Shown here: positions 16,446 to 25,413 of the stretch, in pieces
Layout of the letters: every line of letters begins with the position of its first letter
How positions within the stretch are numbered: the stretch's first letter is position 1
NCBI RefSeq assembly: GCF_009653635.1
Contig: NZ_PPFD01000005.1
Span: 372,001-436,000, forward strand
DNA from: Endozoicomonas sp. OPT23
Lineage (GTDB): Bacteria > Pseudomonadota > Gammaproteobacteria > Pseudomonadales > Endozoicomonadaceae
Direction of reading: 5' to 3'
DNA length: 64,000 nt
The notes under the pieces: generated by a model
Database searches by the model: none
What the model was told of the DNA's origin: nothing
Seen by the model: only the letters and a program-made list of their open reading frames with translations
Translations under genes and position numbers: made by a program

Positions 16446-17849
16446 TCAAAGGCTGATGACTTCTACAGACGGCAGCTGACCAGCAGATACCGCTTTCACA
16501 TAAACGATGTTGAACTGACTGTTCTTATCGATATTCACATCCAGAGACTGCTCCATTCCAGGCATTGCCAGAGAGACAACACCAGACGCAGGACGCTTGA
16601 AGCGAGTCAGCTGAAACTCTTTCGGAAGGGATGTCCAGCTTCGGGTATCAGCTGAAGTCGTTGCCATCTGGGCTACAGCGAACAACAACCCTGCGGTACT
16701 GTCTTTTTTGGCAATATTTCTCTGGGTAATGGTCTTTGCTGTGGCGCGAACAATTTCCTTGAACAGGATGTAATTAAACTGTTCCTTGAATTCTGCTTTA
16801 ACAATTCGATCCATATCGCTGAGTTGCGTCGTCTTGTTTCCATTCGCCTTGATATAGTCATAGGCTTTTTTACGCTCAACCAATCGAGGCAGTGCAATAC
16901 CGGTATAAACAATTTTTTGGCTGCTCAATACAATGGGCAGGTCGATACGAAATTCTTTCTTCTTAGGCGCCAGACCATTCTCGTAGATCACCCATACCCT
17001 GGGCCTCACTTTGTTGAAACTGAAGCCATTCATCAATTGACGAGCAATGGACATATCCTTTTTGACCGTCGCATTACCTGTCATGCTGTAAACACGTTTC
17101 AGGCTGTCGTAAGCACGCTGGAAATCGGTTCTGGACTGAGCATTAAGCATGAAGTGCAAGCCATACATATAGGTCGAGAACGGATTAACAAACCCTTTAT
17201 AAGGTTGCCATTGCCCCATATCGACTCCACTTTGAGCCAGTAGTTTGCTGGACGCTTTCAAACTCCTATTAAGGTTGGCTTGCTCCTTCTGTTTCTCCTG
17301 CTGAGCTTGAATTTCTTCCTGACGTTCAGCAATTTCATCCGCAAATGCCTCAACGGCACGGCGTTGACGGTCATAGACCCGATTCCATTCAATACGAGCA
17401 TTATCAACATCACTCTGGGCAGAGAAGTTCATGGCTTTGTAGGTATTCGCCATAACTCCTTCATAATGAGATTGTTGATAGGGAAGAATCGCATCGTTAA
17501 TCAAAAGGCTTGTACCTTCCATTGCAACATTGCTGGCAGCACTGCGGGTATCTTCGTTTTGCATCATATTTTCAGAAGCATCAAAAAATTCGGTACTGCG
17601 CTGGTAGTCTTTCTGCATTCTCATCAGACTGCCTGCCTGAAGGGTCCAGAGCAGGTCGGTTGGCCGACCCGTTTTTTCATCAACATCAGAGCGATTGACC
17701 GCTGACTGAGTTGCTTCCTGAAACTTGCCTTCTTTAAGCTGGGTTTCAAAGCCACCAAACTGGCTTGCCTGGTAAACGGATGCACAACCGGTGAGCAAGG
17801 ATGCAGCAACCATTGCTACTGCTGGTTTGATAAGGTGTCGGATAGTCAT
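16446..17849 (-). CDS. COG3014-type lipoprotein with TPR-like helices (module gene 1)
   Basis: A 467-residue lipoprotein with signal and lipobox LTGC (Cys22). The N-terminal half is helical, resembling TPR repeats (GKFQEATQSA, DLLWTLQAGSLMRMQKDYQ, RSTEFFDASE), followed by a Glu/Gln-rich coiled-coil stretch near 175-200 (EEIQAQQEKQKEQ). The second half is beta-rich with RVWVIYENGLAPKKKEFRID. It begins the envelope module and ends 29 bp before lpoB. The family is uncharacterised as far as I know. Confidence 0.8.
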   Translation of the reverse strand: MTIRHLIKPAVAMVAASLLTGCASVYQASQFGGFETQLKEGKFQEATQSAVNRSDVDEKTGRPTDLLWTLQAGSLMRMQKDYQRSTEFFDASENMMQNEDTRSAASNVAMEGTSLLINDAILPYQQSHYEGVMANTYKAMNFSAQSDVDNARIEWNRVYDRQRRAVEAFADEIAERQEEIQAQQEKQKEQANLNRSLKASSKLLAQSGVDMGQWQPYKGFVNPFSTYMYGLHFMLNAQSRTDFQRAYDSLKRVYSMTGNATVKKDMSIARQLMNGFSFNKVRPRVWVIYENGLAPKKKEFRIDLPIVLSSQKIVYTGIALPRLVERKKAYDYIKANGNKTTQLSDMDRIVKAEFKEQFNYILFKEIVRATAKTITQRNIAKKDSTAGLLFAVAQMATTSADTRSWTSLPKEFQLTRFKRPASGVVSLAMPGMEQSLDVNIDKNSQFNIVYVKAVSAGQLPSVEVISL

Positions 17850-18294
17850 TCTCTACTGTCTGAATGCCTGTTGAATGCGCTGATAACGCTTCATTTTTTC
17901 CACGACAGGCTTCAATAGACATGCATAAGAAAATCCATTTCATGACCTGCTCCCTGAATTCTTGGAGCATGAATTCAGTCGCGAATATTAACAGACACCT
18001 GTCCATACTTTTAGTATGAATAACCGTAGAGGGAATTCAATTTTCTACTACTGACATCTGCTTAAAATATAAGTAATTCATATCCGAACTAATTTTATAA
18101 CGAATTATCAACTAGTTAATAAGGGGTAGGAACTAAGTAAAAAAAGTTGTTTAGATTAGGGTTGATCGGATAGATTAAGTCATCTGAGTTAGGCTGCCAG
18201 CGACTGATTATAAAAACGAAGTACAGTCGTCAGACAACAGCTAAACCTATGGATGCGAGCACAAACGTCGGAAAAAAAGAATAAGGCAGGCGGT
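17850..18294. promoter_or_regulatory. Divergent control region between envelope module and P450
   Basis: No gene is visible. CTGAATTC and GAATTCAG form an 8 bp inverted repeat around TTGGAGCAT (about 17955-17980), a possible operator for the envelope module. On the P450 side, TTAAGTC-ATCTGA-GTTAGGC at 18175-18194 keeps the GTC-N6-G..TA spacing of the steroid operator but with several changes. It is too weak to count as a copy without a matrix scan. Confidence 0.4.
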
Positions 18295-19674
18295 ATGGCT
18301 ACTACATCGACTCTCGATTCCTCCTATCTGGAAGAACCCATTAACAGCGACCTTTCCCATGTTCCTGGTGATCTGGGTCTGCCCGTTGTTGGCAAAACCT
18401 TTCCTCTACTGGACGACTACTATGGTCTGGTTGATGAAATGTACAAGAAATACGGCCCTGTCTTCAAGATGGGTCAGATTGGCATGGATACCGTGACCTG
18501 TGTCGGTGCCGAAGCCAATAAACAGATACTGCTGGACAGTAAAAAAGTATTCTCCAACCTGAAAGGTTACGAGCCAAGTCTGGGTGAGTTCTACGAAGGT
18601 GGCCTGCTGCTGCAGGATTTTGCTGACCATAAAGCTCAGCGCCGTATGTTCCAGACCGCTTTCAAGTTCGACACCATGCAGAGTTACACCGAACTGTTAA
18701 ACAACATTGTTCGCGAAAACCTGGCTAAGTGGGACAAGATTGAAGATTTCCGTTTCTTCCCTAATGTAAAAGAGATGCTGCTGGACATTGGTGCCCAGCT
18801 GTTTCTTGGTATTGCTGACTTTAAAGGTGATGAAGCGAAAAAGATTTCCAATATCTTTATCGAAATCACCGAAGGTATGGTCGGTCTGGTTCGTGTTGAT
18901 TCCCCTGCTCTGCCGTTTACCAAATGGCGTAAGGGTAAAGTCGCCATGCGTAACATGCAGTCTTACCTGATTGGTAAAATTGAAGAGCGTCGCGAAGGCG
19001 ATGGTACTGATATGTTCAGCATCATCTGTCGTGAAAAGGATGAAGACGGCAACTACTTCAGCGATGAGATGATTGCCAAGCACATCAACTTCCTGCTGTT
19101 TGGTGCTCACGATACAACAACCTCCAACCTCTGCTACACCATGCAAATGCTGGCTGAAAACCGTGAGTTCCTGGAACGTGCCAGAAAGCAGTCTCAGGAA
19201 CTGGGCAAACCTCAGCTGGACTTTGAAGACCTGAAAGGCATGACCGAGCTGGATAACATTCAGAATGAAACGCTGCGAATGTATCCGCCGGTAATGATGT
19301 ACTCTCGTCGTACAGTGACTGACGTAGAAATCTGCGGTGTTAAGGTTCCTGCCAACACCATCATCAACCTGCCGCCTCAGTACGTACACTTTATGCCTGA
19401 GTTCTGGGATAACCCTGAGAAGTTCGATCCGGATCGTTTCTCACCAGAGCGTGCCGAGCATAAACGTCATTCACACAGCTTTGTGCCTTTTGGCGGCGGT
19501 GCTCATAAATGCCTGGGAATGAACTTTGCGCAAATGCTGGTGAAATCCATCATGCACCAGATTCTATTGAAGTATGACTGGAATGTGCCTGCTGGCTATG
19601 ATCCTAAGCAACAGACTTTCCCAATGCCTAAACAGGAAGATGATCTTCCTCTGTCCCTGAAAGCTATCGCTTAA
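18295..19674 (+). CDS. Cytochrome P450, CYP26/CYP120/CYP51-like class
   Basis: A 459-residue soluble P450 monooxygenase. I chose the ATG at 18295, after AGGCAGGCGGT, over the one at 18253, which has no ribosome binding site. It has the I-helix oxygen motif FGAHDTTTS, the ExxR helix ETLRMYPP and the heme loop FVPFGGGAHKCLG with Cys406 as ligand. The proline-rich start (PGDLGLPVVGKTF) and the heme-region wording recall the CYP26/CYP120/CYP51 group that acts on retinoids and sterols, rather than the CYP125/CYP142 side-chain enzymes of mycobacteria. Sitting in a steroid-degrading region, a sterol or isoprenoid substrate is likely but unproven. Redox partners are not adjacent. Confidence 0.88.
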   Translation: MATTSTLDSSYLEEPINSDLSHVPGDLGLPVVGKTFPLLDDYYGLVDEMYKKYGPVFKMGQIGMDTVTCVGAEANKQILLDSKKVFSNLKGYEPSLGEFYEGGLLLQDFADHKAQRRMFQTAFKFDTMQSYTELLNNIVRENLAKWDKIEDFRFFPNVKEMLLDIGAQLFLGIADFKGDEAKKISNIFIEITEGMVGLVRVDSPALPFTKWRKGKVAMRNMQSYLIGKIEERREGDGTDMFSIICREKDEDGNYFSDEMIAKHINFLLFGAHDTTTSNLCYTMQMLAENREFLERARKQSQELGKPQLDFEDLKGMTELDNIQNETLRMYPPVMMYSRRTVTDVEICGVKVPANTIINLPPQYVHFMPEFWDNPEKFDPDRFSPERAEHKRHSHSFVPFGGGAHKCLGMNFAQMLVKSIMHQILLKYDWNVPAGYDPKQQTFPMPKQEDDLPLSLKAIA

Positions 19675-19680
19675 TATTAA

Positions 19681-19717
19681 AAAGGCTGCATGGAATCAAT
19701 GCCATGCAGCTTTCTTT
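19681..19717. terminator. Bidirectional terminator between P450 and GST genes
   Basis: A 9 bp stem, GCTGCATGG (19685-19693) with CCATGCAGC (19702-19710), is followed by TTTCTTT on the plus side and preceded by AAAG on the other. It lies 11 bp after the P450 stop and 15 bp from the stop of the convergent GST gene. Confidence 0.8.
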
Positions 19718-19731
19718 CAGCTCTGTTAGTA

Positions 19732-20481
19732 TCAGGCTGGTCTTGCCTCAGCATCAACCAACTGACTTACCTTTCTGTCTTCTATACGAATTACGGGCTG
19801 ATCAGTCAGAGCCTGTACTCTTTTCATCCAGTCAGTTATCTTCGGGTAAGCTGAAAGCATTTCCGCTACTTCTTCAGCATCTTTCAGACAATCAAACATC
19901 GCACACACGGCCATATCCGCCAGAGAAAACTGATTAGCTACCAGCCATTGATTGTTTTGTAACAGTTTATCCACAGCGTCCAAATGTCTGCGAACATCAA
20001 TGATCAACTGCTCAATATGCTTTCGACCAATACCCTGAGACTCAGTGATTTTGAGAATGCCTGATGGCAACACTTTCGAGAGAAACCAGTGCATAAAGCC
20101 AGTACTGTTCACCAACATACGGGGAATGTTTTTCTTGCCGTTGTGAGGCAAACCAAAACGCATATGCATTTCATAGAAGTAGAGGCTTTCATCAGCCCAA
20201 TCTTCAAGAATATGGACTAATGCCTGCTGCTCTGGCTTAGCTGGAAGAACAGAGTGTTCAGGAAATTCCCGTTCGAGAAAATAAACGATATCTGTCGAGT
20301 CCTGAATGAACTGACCATTAAATTCTATGCAGGGCAGTTTTCCGGTAGGACTGATTTTTTTAACTCGCCTGTCACCCAGCGGGTATTCGATCATTCGATA
20401 GTTGTTGATGCCCTTGTAATGCAACGTTCTGACAATTTTTTCATTAAAAGGCGACAGTGCATACAGGTGAATAGTAATCAT
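19732..20481 (-). CDS. Glutathione S-transferase family protein
   Basis: A 249-residue two-domain GST. The ATG at 20481 follows GGGG at a good distance. The thioredoxin-like N-terminal domain shows LYALSPFNEKIVRTL, the cis-Pro segment GKLPCIEFNG and the glutathione loop QDSTDIVYFLE. The C-terminal helical domain carries FSLADMAVCAMF (N-capping box). It sits between the P450 and aldehyde dehydrogenase genes, compatible with handling of reactive oxidised lipids. The precise substrate is unknown. Confidence 0.88.
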   Translation of the reverse strand: MITIHLYALSPFNEKIVRTLHYKGINNYRMIEYPLGDRRVKKISPTGKLPCIEFNGQFIQDSTDIVYFLEREFPEHSVLPAKPEQQALVHILEDWADESLYFYEMHMRFGLPHNGKKNIPRMLVNSTGFMHWFLSKVLPSGILKITESQGIGRKHIEQLIIDVRRHLDAVDKLLQNNQWLVANQFSLADMAVCAMFDCLKDAEEVAEMLSAYPKITDWMKRVQALTDQPVIRIEDRKVSQLVDAEARPA

Positions 20482-20753
20482 CGTAAACCCCTTTCTTCTT
20501 TTTATTACCACATAGCTTTTTTACCAGACTGCCTTACTGGCAATTGTGTCTGCACCGATCCCGGAAGAACAGCCTGTACTCAGGATGATTTTAGAGGACA
20601 TGAAATAGCCTACATTTTTTTATTGTTGTTTTACTGCATGACTAAAAATAGGGATTAACTCTTTCTGCACGGCAGTTGACATGTAACCCATACGCTTTAA
20701 ATTAAATGCTCGCTGTACAAAAAACAATAAAAACTAAACAGTCGGTACTCATT

Positions 20754-22298
20754 ATGTCTCTGTACGACATCCTGGAAGAGCAGGAACAGTCCCACCGTAT
20801 TCTGAAACTAAGAAGCCCGGTCAATCTTGAGCCTATTGGCACCCTCACCTGCGCTAACCAGCATGATGTCAGTCATGCGGTAAAAAAAGCCAGAAAAGCA
20901 CAGAAAGACTGGGCAAAACTGAGTTTCAGCCAGCGCGCAGTCTATATCCAGAAAGCCCTGCAGATACTGCTTGATCGTCAGGAAGAGATTGTTGATACCG
21001 TTGTCAAAGAAACCGGTAAAGCCAGAACTGATGCTTACAATCTTGAGATTTTTGCGGCTGGGGACTCTCTGCACTACTACTCCCGCAAAACTGCAAAGAT
21101 TCTAAAGCCGGTCAAAAAGCGTATTCACGGTATGCTGGGGTTGATCAAACAACTGCGTATTGTCTACAAGCCTCTTGGCGTCTGCGGCATTATCGTGCCC
21201 TGGAACGGCCCCTTTATCCTCGCTATCAACCCTGCTATTCAGGCTATGATGGCAGGTAACAGCGTCGTCATCAAAAGCTCCGAAGTCACTCCTTTCTCCA
21301 CTGGTCTTGTAGAAGATATTTTCAGGGAAGCCGGTGTGCCGGAGGGCGTCTGTCAGGTCGTACAAGGCGATGGTCAAACAGGTGCATACCTCTGTGAAGC
21401 CGGTGTCGACAAGATCTCTTTTACCGGCAGTATTGCTACTGGTCGTAGGGTTGCAGAATCTTGTGCCCGTCAGCTTATTCCCTGCACTCTGGAGCTGGGC
21501 GGCAATGATGCCATGATTGTCTGTGAAGACGCGGATCTGGACAGAGCCGCATCAGGTGCAGTGATCGGCGCCTGCATGAATACGGGTCACTTCTGCTGTG
21601 GCACAGAGCGTATTTATGTGCATAAAGATGTCTATGAGACATTTCTGGACAAGGTAAAAATCAGAGTTAAGCAGTTAAAACAGGGACCGGAGCACGGAGC
21701 TGATGAAGATGTCGGTGCAGTGTTCTGGGATAGACAAATGACCATTATTGAAGACCATGTCAACGACGCTGTTATCAATGGCGCTCATGTCGTCTGTGGT
21801 GCCCGAAGAAACCCTGAACTCGAAGGTCTCTATTACGAACCCACCGTATTGACTGATGTTCGCCATGATATGAAGATCATGAAAGAGGAAACCTTTGGCC
21901 CGATTCTCTGCCTGCAGAAAGTAGACAGCGTGGAAGAAGCCATCACCCTGGCCAACGATTCACCTTATGGATTGAACGGCAATGTCTGGACTAAAGACAA
22001 AAAGAAAGGTTTTGAAATTGCTCAGCGTATTGAAACAGGCTCAATGTGTATAAACGATATGGCTGTGACTTATGGTGCCCCTGAAGCCCCCTTTGGTGGA
22101 GTGAAGAGCAGTGGCATTGGTCAGGTAAACGGCGAGGTCGGTTTAAAAGGTTACTGCCACGCTATGCCCATTATTACGGACCGCTTTGGTGGCAAGGAGA
22201 TGCAGTCTGGCTATCCGTATACCGCCGAGAAAGTAGATGGACTTAAGAAAGTCATGAACTTTCTCTGGCGTAACCCGATTGGCAGGCTCTTTTCCTGA
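20754..22298 (+). CDS. NAD(P)-dependent aldehyde dehydrogenase
   Basis: A 514-residue aldehyde dehydrogenase that oxidises an aldehyde to an acid. It shows VPWNGPFILAINPAIQAM and GNSVVIKSSEVTP (cofactor site), FTGSIATGRRV, the general-base motif LELGGNDAMIV, the nucleophile region NTGHFCCGTERIYV and ETFGPIL. The ATG at 20754 (MSLYDILEEQEQ) fits the family better than that at 20706; neither has a strong ribosome binding site. It is near the P450 and GST genes, so it could finish oxidation of a P450-made aldehyde, an inference from context only. Confidence 0.92.
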   Translation: MSLYDILEEQEQSHRILKLRSPVNLEPIGTLTCANQHDVSHAVKKARKAQKDWAKLSFSQRAVYIQKALQILLDRQEEIVDTVVKETGKARTDAYNLEIFAAGDSLHYYSRKTAKILKPVKKRIHGMLGLIKQLRIVYKPLGVCGIIVPWNGPFILAINPAIQAMMAGNSVVIKSSEVTPFSTGLVEDIFREAGVPEGVCQVVQGDGQTGAYLCEAGVDKISFTGSIATGRRVAESCARQLIPCTLELGGNDAMIVCEDADLDRAASGAVIGACMNTGHFCCGTERIYVHKDVYETFLDKVKIRVKQLKQGPEHGADEDVGAVFWDRQMTIIEDHVNDAVINGAHVVCGARRNPELEGLYYEPTVLTDVRHDMKIMKEETFGPILCLQKVDSVEEAITLANDSPYGLNGNVWTKDKKKGFEIAQRIETGSMCINDMAVTYGAPEAPFGGVKSSGIGQVNGEVGLKGYCHAMPIITDRFGGKEMQSGYPYTAEKVDGLKKVMNFLWRNPIGRLFS

Positions 22299-22311
22299 TC
22301 CTTCTTTCTAT

Positions 22312-22336
22312 AGCCCTCTGCGTTCAGTAGAGGGCT
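22312..22336 (+). terminator. Terminator after aldehyde dehydrogenase
   Basis: AGCCCTCT (22312-22319) and AGAGGGCT (22329-22336) form an 8 bp stem with a 9-base loop, 14 bp after the stop. The following tract (GCCTCATTC) is poor in T, so termination may be modest. Confidence 0.55.
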
Positions 22337-22343
22337 GCCTCAT

Positions 22344-22601
22344 TCAATTTACCTGCATTCCGAGCACTAAAACGAAAACAAAGGTATAGGAGAAAGAAAG
22401 TGCCAGTCCAATGTTTCGCAATAGCGCCAGCTTTGTAAGTGCTACAACGTTATCAGCAGCAGTTCGCCTGCGCTGAACAATAGTCGTACCTATCAAACCA
22501 CCGCCCACCATAAAGGTCACCAGTGAAATAGGGCCTAGAAAAATACACAGGAAGATATTGGCAACAAATACGATCGCGGGGATAACTACATTTGAATTCA
22601 C
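22344..22601 (-). CDS. Small inner-membrane protein of unknown function
   Basis: An 85-residue protein with about three hydrophobic helices: residues 5-22, 27-42 and 63-83. An RRR cluster (QRRRTAADN) in the middle suggests a cytoplasmic loop. No family recognised. It is convergent with the aldehyde dehydrogenase gene. A GACGATAG word with an upstream CTTA (22619-22639) lies 18-38 bp before its start and partly resembles the steroid operator, but the match lacks the inner GTC. Confidence 0.65.
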   Translation of the reverse strand: MNSNVVIPAIVFVANIFLCIFLGPISLVTFMVGGGLIGTTIVQRRRTAADNVVALTKLALLRNIGLALSFSYTFVFVLVLGMQVN

Positions 22602-22800
22602 TGGGTCGTATCTCTGTTCTTATGATTATACGACGATAGTATCTGAATAAATGAGCGATTTCATGCAGCCTGTAACAATCATCTATTCAACTTTTAGCTA
22701 ATTGCAATATTAAAGAGGTTAATAAATTTTTTTTTTATATTAAGCACTACTTAATGATTGCTGCTATACCTTTATTTCATCCTTAAACACCTCTCAAATA

Positions 22801-25413
22801 ATGCGCTTTTTGCTCTTAGCCAGAATGCCGATCTTTTTATTACTCAGCCTGGTCGCCACAGTTTTTTTGTCAGCACAAAGAGCTTTGGCTCTTGAAGACA
22901 GCTCTGAGCTAAGTACTTTACGTTCATGTCCGTCATACGTTGAAGACAGCGCGATATCAGCAGCAAGCCATTGTCGGGAAAAAATAATTCCAGTGACTAC
23001 GGAGCAACTCAAGGATAATGGTGGTGGATTATCTTTCGTGGAGCGAGAACTCAGAGATCCAGGAGGCACCGAACACCTTCTTCAGTCGGTTGTTTATTCC
23101 GCCCCTCACCGCTCTGATCTTGATAGCGCAGGCCTTGATAGCTCTAGCTTTGATAGTCCAATTCAGGCTACGGAATCAGCACTGATTACCGAACTGATTA
23201 TGCAGTTGGTTAATGTGCCACGGTTTCAACAAAGCCAAAATGATTTTGACTTTCTTTGGCGATTCCTTGCCTCGATTCCCGCCGGGCAGCAGGCTGAGCT
23301 ATTCCTTCGTGTTCCGGCTTTTAATTATCAGCCAGCCCTGCTCTTTCAAGGTAACTGGATGCTTCTAACGGCGCTCTCATCAACGGGAAAGTTATGGTTT
23401 CCCGGCACAGGGGTTCATGATGAACTGTTCACTCAGCAGAAGGTTATACTCCCTCTTGATACTCAGGTTATTGAGTACCTTTCATATGCACTAGCCGCTT
23501 TACAGAGCAAGAACTACTTAGCTTCTTGTGGACAGCCCTGCACTTATGACCTTCAATACGCGTTTACTCAGTCCGACATTTCCAGCAGAGCATTACCTAC
23601 AGTCAATGCCTCACATTTTATTCCATTGGGTACAGGCAACCAGATGCCTGCTATGACCATCCCTAACAACGGATCACAATTGGAACTAATCTCACTGAAT
23701 CGTCAGCTGGAGCAGCTGGATATTCCTTCTATCTATTACCTTCCCTGTCCTGAATGTCAAAACTGGTTCAACCAGGCTCTTTATAGAAACAGTGCACAAC
23801 CATTAAACTTCGTGCGCCTGATGGGGTTGTTCAGCCAGCTGCCAGGTGCCGCTGAATTTCATCAAGACAATGTCCAACAGATGCAGGTTGCCGGTCACCC
23901 ACCTGGTGATGGGCCTGACACCCCTCCTCTTGGTTCTCATACCTCAACCTCTGAGCCTGTATTTATTCAGTTCGGGGGGCATAAAGGAAGAAATACAGCC
24001 TCTAAGCCAGCTCAAAGTTCTCAGGCATCAGGAAAGAGGTTTCAGTGGCCAGCTCCTTTCAAAAGCCATAAAAAGGCGAAAGATGAAGCAAGCTCTGGAG
24101 CAGGAGGGCAAGGGAAAAACCCCGATGATGACGACCCACTGGATTCTCATGAACAAAGAACTGAAAGAAGACAGATTCGCGAGAAGATGAACCGCGAAGC
24201 CAATAAAATACTCAAGGGCCTTAACCAGCTTAAAAACGACCTGAAGAAAGAAAAGGACCGTTTTGTCGCAATGATAAAGCGAGATAAGACTCCACATAAG
24301 AATGCAAAAACACTACCCACAGGTGCCGAATACAACCGTAAACGATTAGCTAGCTGGGAGGTTGTGTCCAGGTCTGATGCCGAAGACTTATCAGAAGTCA
24401 GACCGGTATTAGACCTGGAAGATCACGAAATATACAGTGACGAGCTTGAAAAGAGTGACCATCCTGAAACTTTTTACTACGACAAAAAAAGCGACAAGAT
24501 AATTGCACCAGGCGCTAGAAGAGTTTCTATTCCAATTATTCTTCCTGTAAGAGCAGAACATCAAGCCCCTGTAGAGGTTAATGATGTTGCCTATCATCAT
24601 GACCTTGGCAAAATGATGATGACTGGAGAACGAAGGGCATCTGAACTCGCGCATGAGCATGTAGCTTCATTAAGAGACAGCGTTGCTCAACAAAAGTCTC
24701 TCTGGCAAAAGTCTATTACCAAAATGACACGAAGAGAACTCAGCGCTGCCAGAGAAAGAGTGAATCTAATGCTATCTGAACAGCTCACACTTCGGGATGA
24801 CGAGCTGCACCGACTTGATCAGGGCAGAGTGCGCCTTTTCCACGAGCTTCAGCAGCGACAGGAAGAACTCAACAAACTTCATAAAAGCTGGTTTGGTGAT
24901 AACCTGACCAGAAAAACCGAATTACAGAATGCCATGGCAAACGTGCAAACGGAAGCAAGGGGAATTGATGAGCAATACATCCATTATTATGGCTACGAAC
25001 AACGTTATCGACACTGGTCTGTAATGATGCTGAAAGAGAATTTCTATTCAGAAGCATCTGAACGCGGTCAGGAACTGGATCAGGCAAATAGAGCTTTTGT
25101 TCAAACGTCCAGAATCGCTCTTATCGGAACACACTGGCATAGAAAGGCTGCAGGCATTAAGACTCAACCTCTAGTCCATTTACCACCCCCTGCTGCTGAA
25201 GAAACCGATGCTCCAGTAAACACTTTCTTTTCCGGTAAGCGACCCCTTTGGTATGGTACTGGCACTGTCGGCCTGGTTGCTACTGGTTCGGCCGTATCAT
25301 ACTACTGGCAGGAACTTGTGCAGTTTTTTCAGGGAACAGAGACTACAACCGAGCCCGAGCAAGAGAGCCCAGACTCAGAGAGTGATTCAGAAAAGGCTGG
25401 TACCCTGCATTAG
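22801..25413 (+). CDS. Large secreted protein with coiled-coil and C-terminal membrane anchor
   Basis: An 870-residue protein with no domain I recognise. It starts with a signal peptide (MRFLLLARMPIFLLLSLVATVF) ending near ALA. Residues about 100-340 are globular with paired cysteines (SCGQPCTY, LPCPECQNWF). Residues 360-460 are low-complexity and charged. Residues about 455-490 and 640-770 are rich in Lys, Glu, Gln and Arg with heptad character, likely coiled coils. A single hydrophobic segment (GTGTVGLVATGSAVSYYW) near 820 is followed by an acidic tail. The layout suggests a surface or host-facing protein. Its stop overlaps that of the convergent GST gene by 4 bp. Confidence 0.75.
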   Translation: MRFLLLARMPIFLLLSLVATVFLSAQRALALEDSSELSTLRSCPSYVEDSAISAASHCREKIIPVTTEQLKDNGGGLSFVERELRDPGGTEHLLQSVVYSAPHRSDLDSAGLDSSSFDSPIQATESALITELIMQLVNVPRFQQSQNDFDFLWRFLASIPAGQQAELFLRVPAFNYQPALLFQGNWMLLTALSSTGKLWFPGTGVHDELFTQQKVILPLDTQVIEYLSYALAALQSKNYLASCGQPCTYDLQYAFTQSDISSRALPTVNASHFIPLGTGNQMPAMTIPNNGSQLELISLNRQLEQLDIPSIYYLPCPECQNWFNQALYRNSAQPLNFVRLMGLFSQLPGAAEFHQDNVQQMQVAGHPPGDGPDTPPLGSHTSTSEPVFIQFGGHKGRNTASKPAQSSQASGKRFQWPAPFKSHKKAKDEASSGAGGQGKNPDDDDPLDSHEQRTERRQIREKMNREANKILKGLNQLKNDLKKEKDRFVAMIKRDKTPHKNAKTLPTGAEYNRKRLASWEVVSRSDAEDLSEVRPVLDLEDHEIYSDELEKSDHPETFYYDKKSDKIIAPGARRVSIPIILPVRAEHQAPVEVNDVAYHHDLGKMMMTGERRASELAHEHVASLRDSVAQQKSLWQKSITKMTRRELSAARERVNLMLSEQLTLRDDELHRLDQGRVRLFHELQQRQEELNKLHKSWFGDNLTRKTELQNAMANVQTEARGIDEQYIHYYGYEQRYRHWSVMMLKENFYSEASERGQELDQANRAFVQTSRIALIGTHWHRKAAGIKTQPLVHLPPPAAEETDAPVNTFFSGKRPLWYGTGTVGLVATGSAVSYYWQELVQFFQGTETTTEPEQESPDSESDSEKAGTLH

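Noticed and set aside
18175-18194. P450 upstream site as a full copy of the steroid operator
   Set aside because: Only the GTC-N6 spacing and a few bases agree; recorded as part of the gap, not as a separate site.
22619-22639. CTTA-N9-GACGATAG as another steroid operator
   Set aside because: The inner GTC of the left arm is missing and the adjacent gene is an unknown small membrane protein; the match is likely chance.
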